64,000 bases of DNA from Hyphomonadaceae bacterium (lineage in GTDB: Bacteria > Pseudomonadota > Alphaproteobacteria > Caulobacterales > Aquidulcibacteraceae): positions 1-64,000 of the forward strand of contig JALHOC010000005.1 in assembly GCA_022843225.1 (NCBI GenBank), given 5' to 3'. The notes under the pieces are model-generated. The model had not been told where the DNA came from, made no database searches, and was given only the letters and a program-made list of their open reading frames with translations. Each line of letters begins with the position of its first letter. Position 1 is the first letter of the stretch. The translations under genes were made by a program, and so were the position numbers. This document shows, piece after piece, positions 43,959 to 52,651 of the stretch.

Positions 43959-44872
43959 CAATAGGTGCCGTAGACGGGTTTAGGCGCCAGCCGTTCGGCC
44001 ACCAGACGTGGTATGACTTGATCGTGCTCTTCGATCGTCACGCGACGGTCGGCCTCGTGATGCGGCCCGTCGCGCCAGCCCTCTGAAAGCCACACGCGGC
44101 CTCCGCGCAGCTCGAAGACCTGGCCCGTGATCTCCTTGGAGCGCTCACTTGCCAGCCAAGCCACGAGCTCGGCCATGTTCGCGGGATCGAACACGTCGAA
44201 CTCGCCTTCGACCGCTTTCATTGCGTCGCCAAAAGCGCCATCGGTCATGCGCGTGCGTGCCGCCGGCGCGAGCGCGTTTGCGGTGATGCCATAGCGGCCC
44301 AGTTCTGCGGCCTGTACCAGCGTCAGGGAAGCGACGCCGCCCTTAGCCGCTGAATACGCGGATTGCCCGACGCTGCCTTGGAGGCCCGCGCCCGACGTGG
44401 TGTTGATGATGCGCGCATCGACGGGATGACCATCCTTGAGTTGCGCGCGCCAATAATCGACGGCGTGTCGGGTTGTGCAAAAGTGGCCGCGCAGATGTAC
44501 GCGCACGACTGCGTCCCACTCTTCGACCGTGGCGTTCACGAACATGCGGTCGCGCACGAAGCCGGCATTGTTGATCAGAACATGCAGATCGCCGAAGGCG
44601 TTGAGCGCCGCATCGACGATGCGCTTTCCCGCCTCCCAATCGGCGACATCGTCAGTGTTGCTGATTGCTTCCCCGCCAGCCGATCGGATTTCATCAACCA
44701 CGCTCTCCGCCGCGCCTTTTGCCGCACCGGCCTCACCATGCACGCCGACGCCCAGATCGTTGACGACCACCTTCGCGCCTTCCGCCGCCATTTTAAGCGC
44801 GTAGGCGCGGCCAAGGCCCGCGCCGGCGCCTGTTATGATGACGACGCGACCGTCAAGGTATCCTGGCATCAA
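43958..44872 (-). CDS. SDR-family hydroxyacyl-CoA dehydrogenase-like protein
   Basis: A 304-residue SDR of the multifunctional-enzyme (17-beta-HSD4) type, with TGAGAGLGRAYALKMAAEGA and NDLG near the N terminus (the adenine-binding strand), NNAG and YSAAKGGVASLT. The long C-terminal tail (about 250-304) is typical of this group. It resembles Rv3548c/ScdE-type proteins of steroid C/D-ring beta-oxidation, which oxidise a hydroxyacyl-CoA to the keto form. It overlaps the upstream thiolase stop by four bases and the downstream acyl-CoA dehydrogenase by one. Confidence 0.9.
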   Translation of the reverse strand: MMPGYLDGRVVIITGAGAGLGRAYALKMAAEGAKVVVNDLGVGVHGEAGAAKGAAESVVDEIRSAGGEAISNTDDVADWEAGKRIVDAALNAFGDLHVLINNAGFVRDRMFVNATVEEWDAVVRVHLRGHFCTTRHAVDYWRAQLKDGHPVDARIINTTSGAGLQGSVGQSAYSAAKGGVASLTLVQAAELGRYGITANALAPAARTRMTDGAFGDAMKAVEGEFDVFDPANMAELVAWLASERSKEITGQVFELRGGRVWLSEGWRDGPHHEADRRVTIEEHDQVIPRLVAERLAPKPVYGTY

Positions 44873-46023
44873 TTGACCCTTTCAATGATGGTCACGTTGG
44901 CGAGACCGCCGCCTTCGCACATCGTCTGCAGGCCATAGCGACCGCCGGTGCGCTCTAGCTCGTTAAGCAACGTGGTCATCAGCCGCGCGCCTGTGGCGCC
45001 CAATGGGTGGCCGAGAGCGATGGCGCCGCCATTCACGTTGACCTTTTCGTGCGGGATGTTGAGTTCCTTCATCCAGGCCATGGGAACGGATGCAAAGGCT
45101 TCGTTGCATTCGAAAAGATCAATGTCGCCGACCGTGAGGCCGGTCTTTTCGAGTGCATAGCGTGTGGCGGGGATGGGCGCCGTGAGCATCCAAACCGGAT
45201 CATCGCCGCGAACAGTCATGTAGTGCACGCGTGCACGGGGTTTGAGGCCGTTGGCCTTGAGGCCCCTCTCAGAGGCGAGCAGCATTGACACTGAAGCGTC
45301 GGCGTTCTGGCTTGAAATGCCGGCGTGAATGCGCCCGCCTTCGATCAGCGTCTTCAGGCTCGCCATTCTCTCGAGCGTAGTGTCGGCGCGAATAGTTTCG
45401 TCTGCAGCGAGGGCGCCGACAGGCACGATCTCGTTCTTAAAGCGACCCGTGGCTTGCGCGAGCGCGGCGCGCTGATGGCTCGCAAGCGCGAACGCTTCCA
45501 TCTCCTCACGGCTAATATTCCATTTCTCCGCGATCATCTCGGCGGAGCGGTATTGTGAAACTTCCTGGCGGCCATAGCGGGCGACAAAGCCTTCTGAACC
45601 CGAGAAAGGGTCGGTGAAACCATAGGCCTGCCCGGCCTGCATGGAGGCCATGATAGGGATCGCGTTCATGTTCTGCACGCCGCCGACGACGACCAAGTCC
45701 TGCAGCCCGCTCATCACGCCGAGCGCGCCGAAATGCACCGCTTGCTGTGCCGAGCCGCACTGGCGGTCGATGCAGACGGCTGGCACGGCTTCTGGCAATT
45801 GCGCGGCGAGCCAGCTAGTGCGCGCGAGGTTGCCCGCGTTTGGGCCTAGCGGCTCAAGCACGCCGAAAATCACGTCATCGACGCGTTCGGCATCAATCTT
45901 GGTGCGCTCAATCAGTGCGCGCAGGCTCGCAGCGCCAAGATCAGCCGGGTGCATCTGTGCCAGGCTACCCTTCTTGCGCCCGATGGGCGTGCGGACCGCG
46001 TCGACAATATAGGCTTCAGGCAT
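44869..46023 (-). CDS. fadA6: FadA6-like acetyl-CoA acetyltransferase (thiolase)
   Basis: A 384-residue thiolase with all classical residues: nucleophile Cys89 in DRQCGSAQQ, NEAF in ECNEAFAS, His339 in GHPLGATG and Cys369 in TMCEGGGLANV. The start chosen is the ATG giving MPEAYIVDAVRTP, with GTGAGG about nine bases upstream. It cleaves a beta-ketoacyl-CoA with CoA. In the KstR2-type pathway FadA6 releases acetyl-CoA from the C/D-ring product, and the neighbouring IpdA, IpdB, IpdC and EchA20 homologues support that assignment; sequence alone supports only a degradative thiolase. Confidence 0.9.
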   Translation of the reverse strand: MPEAYIVDAVRTPIGRKKGSLAQMHPADLGAASLRALIERTKIDAERVDDVIFGVLEPLGPNAGNLARTSWLAAQLPEAVPAVCIDRQCGSAQQAVHFGALGVMSGLQDLVVVGGVQNMNAIPIMASMQAGQAYGFTDPFSGSEGFVARYGRQEVSQYRSAEMIAEKWNISREEMEAFALASHQRAALAQATGRFKNEIVPVGALAADETIRADTTLERMASLKTLIEGGRIHAGISSQNADASVSMLLASERGLKANGLKPRARVHYMTVRGDDPVWMLTAPIPATRYALEKTGLTVGDIDLFECNEAFASVPMAWMKELNIPHEKVNVNGGAIALGHPLGATGARLMTTLLNELERTGGRYGLQTMCEGGGLANVTIIERVN

Positions 46024-47020
46024 GGGGGGCCTCACTAATAAACGTTGCATCAGGACCAAGCGGAAGGGTGCCGCCGATGACCGCATCGTCGACACGCTTT
46101 AGGTGAAAGGTGCGATCGCCCCAGGCCCCAATGAGAGCCCAAGCGCGCTTCATCCAATAATGGAGGTCGACCTCATAGGTATAACCCATAGCGCCATGCA
46201 CCTGGATCGCGGTTTCGGCGGCGAGCAGGGCGGCGTCGCCGGCGGCGACTTTGGCGACGCTCACGTGCAGCGGCGCTAGGCCCTGGCCCCGGTCGAGCGT
46301 GTAGGCCGCACGCCAGAGCGGCGGGCGCGCGAACTCGATCGCCAGTGCGACGTTCGCAAGGTGGTGCTTGATAGCCTGGAATGCTCCAATGGGCTGGCCG
46401 AATTGCTCGCGCGTCTTGGCGTAGTCCGCAGCCATCTCCAGCATACGTTCGGCGGCGCCGACGAGCTGAGCGGCGCTCGTCAGCGCGGCGAGATCGAGCA
46501 GAATCGGATCATCGCCACCGTCCAACTCGCCGGACGCAAACAAGCGGCGGAGCGGGTCGACAGAATTGAGCTGCTTTGGCGCAGGGCGAGTGAGCAGAAT
46601 TTCCTCGTGCGCGATCACACCTTTGGCTGTGTCCAGATCTGCGACCCAAGGGTTGATGTCGTGCGTGAGGGCAAGGGTGACATCGCCTGACGCCAAGCCT
46701 TCGAGGTAGGACTTCTCGCCTTTGCGCACGCACCACGGGGCAGCGACGAAAGCGGTGTCCGCGAGCGGTTCGCTGACATTGGCGCGTCCCAACTCCACGC
46801 CAATGAGGGTTGCTTCCAATAGGGTCAGGCCCAGGCCGCCATTGCTCTCCGGGACGAGTAGCCCCGGCAATCCAAGTTCGACAAGGCCGCTCCAGATTGC
46901 GTTGTCGCGACCGCCAGCAGCGTCCAGAGCACGAAGGCGTTCGGGGGGATGAGCCTTGGCTAGATAGTCGCGCACATGATCGCGCAAGCGGAGCTGATCT
47001 TCGCTGAAGCGAAACTCCAT
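46016..47020 (-). CDS. Acyl-CoA dehydrogenase, small heterotetramer-type subunit
   Basis: A 334-residue acyl-CoA dehydrogenase-like protein, shorter than the usual 380. It starts at the ATG giving MEFRFSEDQ. The middle domain lacks the normal T-E-P-x-A-G-S-D flavin motif (it reads ALTHDINPW), while the C-terminal YAKTREQFGQPIGAFQAIKHH segment and IQVHGAMGYTYE are kept. These features suit the small subunit of an alpha2beta2 enzyme with the full-size gene directly upstream at 47025. It overlaps the thiolase by eight bases. A FadE32-like role in C/D-ring degradation is tentative. Confidence 0.9.
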   Translation of the reverse strand: MEFRFSEDQLRLRDHVRDYLAKAHPPERLRALDAAGGRDNAIWSGLVELGLPGLLVPESNGGLGLTLLEATLIGVELGRANVSEPLADTAFVAAPWCVRKGEKSYLEGLASGDVTLALTHDINPWVADLDTAKGVIAHEEILLTRPAPKQLNSVDPLRRLFASGELDGGDDPILLDLAALTSAAQLVGAAERMLEMAADYAKTREQFGQPIGAFQAIKHHLANVALAIEFARPPLWRAAYTLDRGQGLAPLHVSVAKVAAGDAALLAAETAIQVHGAMGYTYEVDLHYWMKRAWALIGAWGDRTFHLKRVDDAVIGGTLPLGPDATFISEAPHA

Positions 47021-47024
47021 GGCG

Positions 47025-48173
47025 CTACCTCGGCAGGCCGAGCATGCGCTCGGCGACGATGTTGCGCTGGATTTCATTCGAGCCAGCATAGATCGGGCCC
47101 GACAAGGAGAAGATGTACCCATCGAGCCATTCATTGGCGCCTGTCTGCGGTCGCAGTTCGGCGTGGCTCCCAAGCAAACTCATCGCCGCGCGGTGCAAAC
47201 TGCGATCGAGTTCGGACCAGAAAATCTTGTTGAGGCTGGCCTCGGCGCCAATTTTTCCGCCAGCTTGGATGGAGGCGGCCACCATGTAAGTGTTCAGCGC
47301 ATAGGCCTCTGCGTCCATCCAGCACTTCAGCACTGTCTCGCGCAAGCCCGGCGCCGCACGGTCAGCGTTGGCGCGATAGAGTTCGACCAGGCGCTTAGCC
47401 GCGGCTTGGAAACGCGCAGGCGAGCGCAGCATCAGTCCGCGCTCAAAGCCTGCCGTCGCCATCGCCACGTTCCAGCCTTCGCCCTCCGCTGCAATCCGGT
47501 TCTCGACGGGAACACGCACGTCATCGAAGAAGATTTCGGCGAAGCCAGTGTCGCCGTGCAATTGGCGGATGGGGCGCACGCTCACGCCTGGCGTATTGAG
47601 GGGCAGCAAAATAAACGATAGCCCTTTGTGGCGCTTGCTTTCGGGATCGGTGCGGAAAAGACCGAAACACCAATCCGCGAAGGCGGCTCGGCTCGACCAT
47701 GTTTTCTGGCCGGTGATCAGGTAATGGTCGCCGTCGCGGATAGCCTTGGTGCGGATCGCGGCCATGTCCGAGCCGGCGCCCGGCTCCGACCAAGCCTGGC
47801 ACCACATGATCTCGCCCTTAGCCATAGGCGTGAGAAAGCGGGCCCTCTGCTCGGGCGTGCCGTACTCCATCACTGTTGGGCCAAGCAGAAAAATGCCATT
47901 CTGATTGGCGCGAAGTGGGGCGCCTGCGCGATAACATTCCTCTTCGAAGATCAACCAACGGATGAGATCGAGGCCGCGCCCGCCATATTCTTCAGGCCAA
48001 GTGACCATACCCCAATTGCCGGAGGCAAGCTCACGCTCCCAGGCGACGTGCGCGTCGAAGCCTTCTTTGCACTCGAGCGTTTTTAAGTCGCGAAATTTCG
48101 GCGCATGCGCCTCCATCCACGCGCGCACTTCTGTACGAAACGCCTGCTGCTCGGGAGTGAAAGCCAGATGCAT
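47025..48173 (-). CDS. Acyl-CoA dehydrogenase, large heterotetramer-type subunit
   Basis: A 382-residue acyl-CoA dehydrogenase. The flavin segment WCQAWSEPGAGSDMAAIRTK is at about 123-142, and the C terminus is IYAGSNEIQRNIVAERMLGLP, with Ala in place of the common Glu base. It is followed four bases later by the short partner at 46016, the arrangement of ChsE-type and FadE31-FadE32 pairs. It starts one base before the stop boundary of the EchA20-like gene. It dehydrogenates a ring-derived acyl-CoA; which one is not readable. Confidence 0.92.
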   Translation of the reverse strand: MHLAFTPEQQAFRTEVRAWMEAHAPKFRDLKTLECKEGFDAHVAWERELASGNWGMVTWPEEYGGRGLDLIRWLIFEEECYRAGAPLRANQNGIFLLGPTVMEYGTPEQRARFLTPMAKGEIMWCQAWSEPGAGSDMAAIRTKAIRDGDHYLITGQKTWSSRAAFADWCFGLFRTDPESKRHKGLSFILLPLNTPGVSVRPIRQLHGDTGFAEIFFDDVRVPVENRIAAEGEGWNVAMATAGFERGLMLRSPARFQAAAKRLVELYRANADRAAPGLRETVLKCWMDAEAYALNTYMVAASIQAGGKIGAEASLNKIFWSELDRSLHRAAMSLLGSHAELRPQTGANEWLDGYIFSLSGPIYAGSNEIQRNIVAERMLGLPR

Positions 48174-48923
48174 CTAGAACTTCGCCGCATCCTTTCCGGC
48201 GACGAACGCGTCGCGCGATTTCTGGCTGTCTTCGTGCATATACATCTCGAGCGTGAAGCCTTGCTCCCAGCGATAGCCGAACACAGGATTGCGCGGCTCC
48301 AACTCGGTAAGAGCCTCCTTGGCCAGGACCAGCGCCTTGCGGCTCTTGGCGGCAATAATGGCGCCGAAAGCGCGGGCTTCGTCCGCCAACTTGTCGCGCG
48401 GGACGACGCGCTCAATCGAGCCATAAGCGTGCAAATCTTCGACGCTGATGCGTCCCCCGGTGAAGAACGCTGCTCGCACTTTTTGCACTGGCGCCATGCG
48501 CCCCAGGAAGCTTGCGCCGCCCATGGCGCCGCGATCAATCTCCGGCAACGAGAGATAGGCGCCTTCTGCTGCGATCACCACATCGCTGGCGCCCACGATG
48601 TTAACGCCGCCGCCAATGATGAAGCCATGTGCGGCTGTGACGACCGGCACGGGGCACCGATGGATTTCCTTGACGACGCGGAAATTGCCGTGATTGAGCT
48701 TCACGATGCGATCGGGGTGCGCCTGCATCTCTTTGATGTCGACCCCGCCGCAAAAGCCCTTGCCCTCGGCGCGGATCAGCACGCAGCTTACGTCCTCGCG
48801 TACGCCAAGCTCTGCGATGTGATTAGGCAGTTCGTTCCAGCCGGCGCTGTCGAGCGCATTGACCGGGGGATGGTCGAACACAATCTCGGCGATGCGGTCC
48901 CTGACGTCGGTGCGGATCGGCAT
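48174..48923 (-). CDS. echA20: EchA20-like crotonase (probable ring hydrolase)
   Basis: A 249-residue crotonase. The start chosen is the ATG giving MPIRTDVRDRIAEIV, with GGGAG seven bases upstream. The oxyanion loops are FCGGVDIKEMQAHPDR and AHGFIIGGGVNIVGASDVVIA, and LPEIDRGAMGGASF has Glu at the catalytic position. Its order relative to IpdC, IpdB and IpdA matches the KstR2 regulon, where EchA20 hydrolytically opens ring D of the HIP-derived CoA ester (ScdY in Comamonas). I assign it by synteny and family rather than by residues. Confidence 0.83.
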   Translation of the reverse strand: MPIRTDVRDRIAEIVFDHPPVNALDSAGWNELPNHIAELGVREDVSCVLIRAEGKGFCGGVDIKEMQAHPDRIVKLNHGNFRVVKEIHRCPVPVVTAAHGFIIGGGVNIVGASDVVIAAEGAYLSLPEIDRGAMGGASFLGRMAPVQKVRAAFFTGGRISVEDLHAYGSIERVVPRDKLADEARAFGAIIAAKSRKALVLAKEALTELEPRNPVFGYRWEQGFTLEMYMHEDSQKSRDAFVAGKDAAKF

Positions 48924-48933
48924 TTGAGCTCCC

Positions 48934-50022
48934 TCAGGCCGCAACGGCCGCGTTGTCGGCGCCCGCAGTCAAAGCGGCAATGCGCTCGCGCGCGTCGCGT
49001 TCGATCGAAGCAAGTAGTTCAGCGCACGTCGGCAGTTCCCGAATACGGCCGGCGACCAGCCCGGTGGCGAGCAGTCCTTCGTCCGGTTTGCCGTCGACCA
49101 CGGCGCGCATGATCAAGCTAGGCGCGGCCGCCGCCAGCATGGCCTGAGCTAAGGAGAGGCCCCCATGGCTGGTCATGCCGCGCGCGGCCTTGATCATGTC
49201 GAGCCAGGTGGCGTTGGTGCGTCGTTTCATTTCCCGCGCCCCCTCGAGCGCGCGCAGCCACATACCCAACGGACCAGAGCGCTCGATCTTCGCGAACATC
49301 GGCGTGCGGATCATACGTTGGGGCAGGCCATCGACTTTCGAGCTGACGCCGATGTCGTCGGTTCCAGCTTTGAGATACCGCTCTTTGGAGATCATCGGCG
49401 TAGGGCTTTCGGCCGTGAGCAAAAAACGGGTTCCCATCGCGATGCCGACGGCGCCGAAGGCGAGCGCCGCTGCAAGCCCACGACCGTCGGCGAAGCCACC
49501 GGCGGCAATCACAGGAATTTTCACCGCATCTAACACCTGCGGCAGCAGCACTGTTGTGGCGACTGACCCTGTGTGGCCGCCGCCTTCGCCGCCTTGGACG
49601 GTCACCATGTCGACGCCAAGCTCAGCCATCTTCTGCGCGTGCTTCACCGCGCCAACAGTAGGCACGCAGAGAATGTCTGCATCTTTGAACTTCTTGATCA
49701 TCGCGGCATCTGGCCCGCGCCCAAAGCTGACCGCGCGCACTTGTTCGCGATTGGCGATGATGAGGTCGACAATTTCTGCCGCACCCGGCTGGAACATGTG
49801 AAAGTTCACGCCGAACAGACGAGGCGTGCCAGCGCGCACGAGCGCAATCTTTTCGCCTGCTTCTTTCGGTGTCATCACCGCCGCGCCCAAAAATCCAAAC
49901 GCGCCCGCTTCGCAAGAGGCGATCACAAGCGGCGGCTCGGCCACCCAGCCCATGGCGGTTTGGATCACGGGCAGCCGGCACCCGAGGCGCGTGGTCATCT
50001 CGGTGGCGAGTGCGTTGCTCAT
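48934..50022 (-). CDS. ipdC: IpdC-like flavin-dependent reductase (nitronate monooxygenase family)
   Basis: A 362-residue FMN barrel of the nitronate monooxygenase family. Visible marks are PVIQTAMGWVAEP, the phosphate-binding GVDMVTVQGGEGGGHTGS and PVIAAGGFADGRGLAAALAF, then GAVGIAMGTRFL. In the steroid pathway IpdC acts on a C/D-ring CoA intermediate after HIP activation. The start overlaps the stop of the crotonase at 50019 by four bases, and it lies ten bases ahead of the EchA20-like gene, consistent with one operon. Confidence 0.87.
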   Translation of the reverse strand: MSNALATEMTTRLGCRLPVIQTAMGWVAEPPLVIASCEAGAFGFLGAAVMTPKEAGEKIALVRAGTPRLFGVNFHMFQPGAAEIVDLIIANREQVRAVSFGRGPDAAMIKKFKDADILCVPTVGAVKHAQKMAELGVDMVTVQGGEGGGHTGSVATTVLLPQVLDAVKIPVIAAGGFADGRGLAAALAFGAVGIAMGTRFLLTAESPTPMISKERYLKAGTDDIGVSSKVDGLPQRMIRTPMFAKIERSGPLGMWLRALEGAREMKRRTNATWLDMIKAARGMTSHGGLSLAQAMLAAAAPSLIMRAVVDGKPDEGLLATGLVAGRIRELPTCAELLASIERDARERIAALTAGADNAAVAA

Positions 50023-50918
50023 CCCTCGCCGGCTTGTTTCTTGTTGGCGGCTGCCATCGCTTTTCCATCGACGCCGCCCAACGCATTGCCGGTGGTGAGA
50101 TCGTTCTGAGCATGCGCGAAATGATGCATGTGGAAATGGGTGTCCATCGCAGTGCGCTTGCCGCGCAGCTCTTCGACGTGGTTGAGCGCCTGCTTGGTAA
50201 GCCAGAGGCCCAAACGGTTCTGCGGCTCGAGTTTGCCGGCCATTTCCGCCACGAAGTCGCGTAGCTGTTCGCGCGGAACGACCTTGTTGACCATTCCAAA
50301 ACGTTCAGCGCGTTCGGCCGACATGCGCTCGCCGAAGAGAATGAATTCCTTGGCGATGCGCGGGGGCAGTTCGAAGCCGTGCGCCGAATACTCAACGCCC
50401 GGAATGCCCATCATGCGCCCGACTGGATCTTGGAAGAACGCATCGTCGCTGGCGACGATCACATCGCACACCCAAGCCAGCATAAGCCCGCCTGCGATGC
50501 ACCCGCCTTGCACCATGGCGATGGTGGGCTTGGGCAGCTCGCGCCAGCGTCGGCACATGCCGAGATAGACTTCTTGTTCGCGCGTGTAGAGGAATTCCGC
50601 CGCCGGCTTGTTGACATGATCGGCCAGCAAGAGCTTGCGATCAAAGGTCTTTGCCACATCACGCCCCGGCGTGCCTATGTCATGGCCTGCAGAGAAGTGC
50701 TTACCCTCGCCGCCCAGCACGATGACCTTGACGTTGTCGTCGTTGACGGCGCGCTGGAACGCGGCGTCGATTGCGTAAGTCATCTGGCTATTCTGGACAT
50801 TGTGGTACTTGGGCCGATTCATCATCAGCCATGCCGTGCGGCCTTCGACGGTATAAGTAACGGGGTCGTCGGTTTCGTACTGGATGTTGGCGGCAGGCGG
50901 CGCTGACAAATCGTCCAT
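50019..50918 (-). CDS. Enoyl-CoA hydratase family protein
   Basis: A 299-residue crotonase with the first oxyanion loop HFSAGHDIGTPGRD and the second VQGGCIAGGLMLAWVCDVIVAS. The region FFQDPVGRMMGIPGVEY replaces the usual PE-x-LG, so the catalytic Glu pair is not obvious. A C-terminal extension rich in His (HFHMHHFAHAQND) is unusual. It is inserted between the IpdB and IpdC genes. It may be an enoyl-CoA hydratase like ScdN/ScdD of the C/D-ring pathway; the synteny is the main support. Confidence 0.89.
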   Translation of the reverse strand: MDDLSAPPAANIQYETDDPVTYTVEGRTAWLMMNRPKYHNVQNSQMTYAIDAAFQRAVNDDNVKVIVLGGEGKHFSAGHDIGTPGRDVAKTFDRKLLLADHVNKPAAEFLYTREQEVYLGMCRRWRELPKPTIAMVQGGCIAGGLMLAWVCDVIVASDDAFFQDPVGRMMGIPGVEYSAHGFELPPRIAKEFILFGERMSAERAERFGMVNKVVPREQLRDFVAEMAGKLEPQNRLGLWLTKQALNHVEELRGKRTAMDTHFHMHHFAHAQNDLTTGNALGGVDGKAMAAANKKQAGEG

Positions 50919-50928
50919 CCCAGTCTCC

Positions 50929-51732
50929 TTAGGAAGCGCGGCGATCGCCCGGAGGATCGCCTTTTAGAATTGTGGCTCGCACATTGTTAGGGTCGAGCCT
51001 GGTGATCTCCGCCAGAGCGGTAGCGTCGGGCGGGGGCGTAATAGGGATAGCGCCTTCGGAACGGACCACCGCAAAGCCAGTGTTGTCCTGCACTTCTTCG
51101 AAGCTAACGCCAGGATGGAGCGACACGAGCCGAACCGCATTGTTCGGCCCGCTGAAATCCATGACGCACAAGTTCGTGACAATGAGGCGCAAATCAATTT
51201 TCCCCGGCATGCGCCCGCCCGGCCAACGCGCGGGATTGTAGCCCGCCATGCAGACGAAATCGACCTCTCCGGCCACAAGCGCGCGGCTATTGTGCACTGG
51301 GAAAAAGAAGCTGTTGGGGTGGTGGATTGAATTGCCGGGAAAGCCGCGGGCGCCGAGCAGGGCGGCTTTTGGTTTGTTGTGGTCGCCAATGACGCTGATA
51401 TTGGCCTGCCCGAAGCGATCAAGCTGCACTGGCGCCACCATGGCGTGGCGCTTGCCGCTCCAAAGATTGTCGAATGTACGTGCATAGGGCGCCCAACCTT
51501 CGGTGACGATCCGTAGATCAGCGGCGCGCGGGCCAGGCGGGACGGGATCTTCGACGAACCAGTTCTCACCGTCGGTAATCATGAGTGCGCTGTTGTATTG
51601 TGTTTTTGCGAAGCTCGCGGCCAGGCGCGGCAGCGGAGTGATGCCGGTGGCGAGCAGCTCTCCGTCATTACGCCACGCTCGCGCGGCGGCAAAGATGATG
51701 AGCTCTGCGAGCGAATAGGGCGGTTGAGACAC
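50929..51732 (-). CDS. ipdB: IpdB-like CoA-transferase-fold subunit
   Basis: A 267-residue subunit of the family I CoA-transferase fold, with MSQPPYSLAELIIFAAARAW at the N terminus and FPGNSIHHPNSFFFPVHNSR in the centre. IpdAB is not a transferase: it hydrolyses the C ring of COCHEA-CoA in steroid degradation. The downstream neighbour order (IpdB, crotonase, IpdC, EchA20) and the preceding IpdA gene, ten bases away, strongly support this pair. It should form an alpha2beta2 complex with IpdA. Confidence 0.92.
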   Translation of the reverse strand: MSQPPYSLAELIIFAAARAWRNDGELLATGITPLPRLAASFAKTQYNSALMITDGENWFVEDPVPPGPRAADLRIVTEGWAPYARTFDNLWSGKRHAMVAPVQLDRFGQANISVIGDHNKPKAALLGARGFPGNSIHHPNSFFFPVHNSRALVAGEVDFVCMAGYNPARWPGGRMPGKIDLRLIVTNLCVMDFSGPNNAVRLVSLHPGVSFEEVQDNTGFAVVRSEGAIPITPPPDATALAEITRLDPNNVRATILKGDPPGDRRAS

Positions 51733-51742
51733 GGCGCCCTCC

Positions 51743-52651
51743 TCAATAAATGGCTTTAGGCAAGGCGCGGATCGCGTCGGCGCCGCCTATCGCCGCGAGA
51801 TAGGCATCGGGCTCTATGGCGACATAGGTCTGCCGGTATGCGGCCCAAGCCTCGGGCGCATCGGCCGATGCCGCATAGGTTCGCAGATGCGCAAGGTCTA
51901 GTTCGTAGTCGGGCGCAGCACTGGTGGGATGGGCCCCAAACGGCGCCTCGGCGACGGCCGCAACCACCGAACGCTCGAACAGATTGAAGCGAGCATTGAC
52001 GGGCAGGTCGAGGTCCCGCGTCGTGACGATTTTCTCTGAGGTCACATAAACCTTGGCGGCGGCGCGCGAGATGAGTTCGTCGAAGAAAGGGTCGGGCGAG
52101 AACACGAGCACGTTGCCCTTCTCATCGCTGCGATGAACATGGATGAGCGCGGCGTCGAGCTTGAGCGCGGGCGCAGCCAGAAGTGCTTCGCCATCTTCAT
52201 ACGGCGATGTGATCATCTTGAAGTCCGGCTGATCAACCACCGAAGTGCCTAGGCCAACGCGCGTGGGTAAGAATGGCAATTTCATCGCCGCCGCGCGCAG
52301 CATCCAATGGGCCATGCCTTCGTCGAGTTCGAGCACGGGAAGGCCCGCTTGGCGCGCGTTCTTGAAGTGTGGTTCGATCGGGATATGATCCATAGACACG
52401 AACGCGAAGACGAGCTTTTTCACTTTACCTGCAGCGGCCAGCATGCCGACGTCGGGCCCGCCATAGGGAGCGACGAGGGTGAGATCGGTGATGTCCGACC
52501 GTAGCAAGGCGCGCACCAACGCCATCGGCTTGCGCCGGGTGGCCCAGCCGCCGATGCCGATCGTCATGCCGCTGGAGAGCCGCTCAATGATGTCAGCAAT
52601 CGAGCAGACCTTGTTCAACGCTTTGGGCTCGCTCAATGGCCGAAATCCCAT
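51743..52651 (-). CDS. ipdA: IpdA-like CoA-transferase-fold subunit
   Basis: A 302-residue alpha subunit with the segments LSSGMTIGIGGWATRRKPMA and TLVAPYGGPDVGMLAAAGKV at about 25-79, then PFLPTRVGLGTSVV, which match IpdA as I know it. It forms the ring-C hydrolase IpdAB with the next gene. The start chosen is the ATG at 52651; a TTG at 52636 that overlaps the HsaC stop in TTGA is equally consistent with the overlap style of this operon. IpdA follows hsaC directly. Confidence 0.92.
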   Translation of the reverse strand: MGFRPLSEPKALNKVCSIADIIERLSSGMTIGIGGWATRRKPMALVRALLRSDITDLTLVAPYGGPDVGMLAAAGKVKKLVFAFVSMDHIPIEPHFKNARQAGLPVLELDEGMAHWMLRAAAMKLPFLPTRVGLGTSVVDQPDFKMITSPYEDGEALLAAPALKLDAALIHVHRSDEKGNVLVFSPDPFFDELISRAAAKVYVTSEKIVTTRDLDLPVNARFNLFERSVVAAVAEAPFGAHPTSAAPDYELDLAHLRTYAASADAPEAWAAYRQTYVAIEPDAYLAAIGGADAIRALPKAIY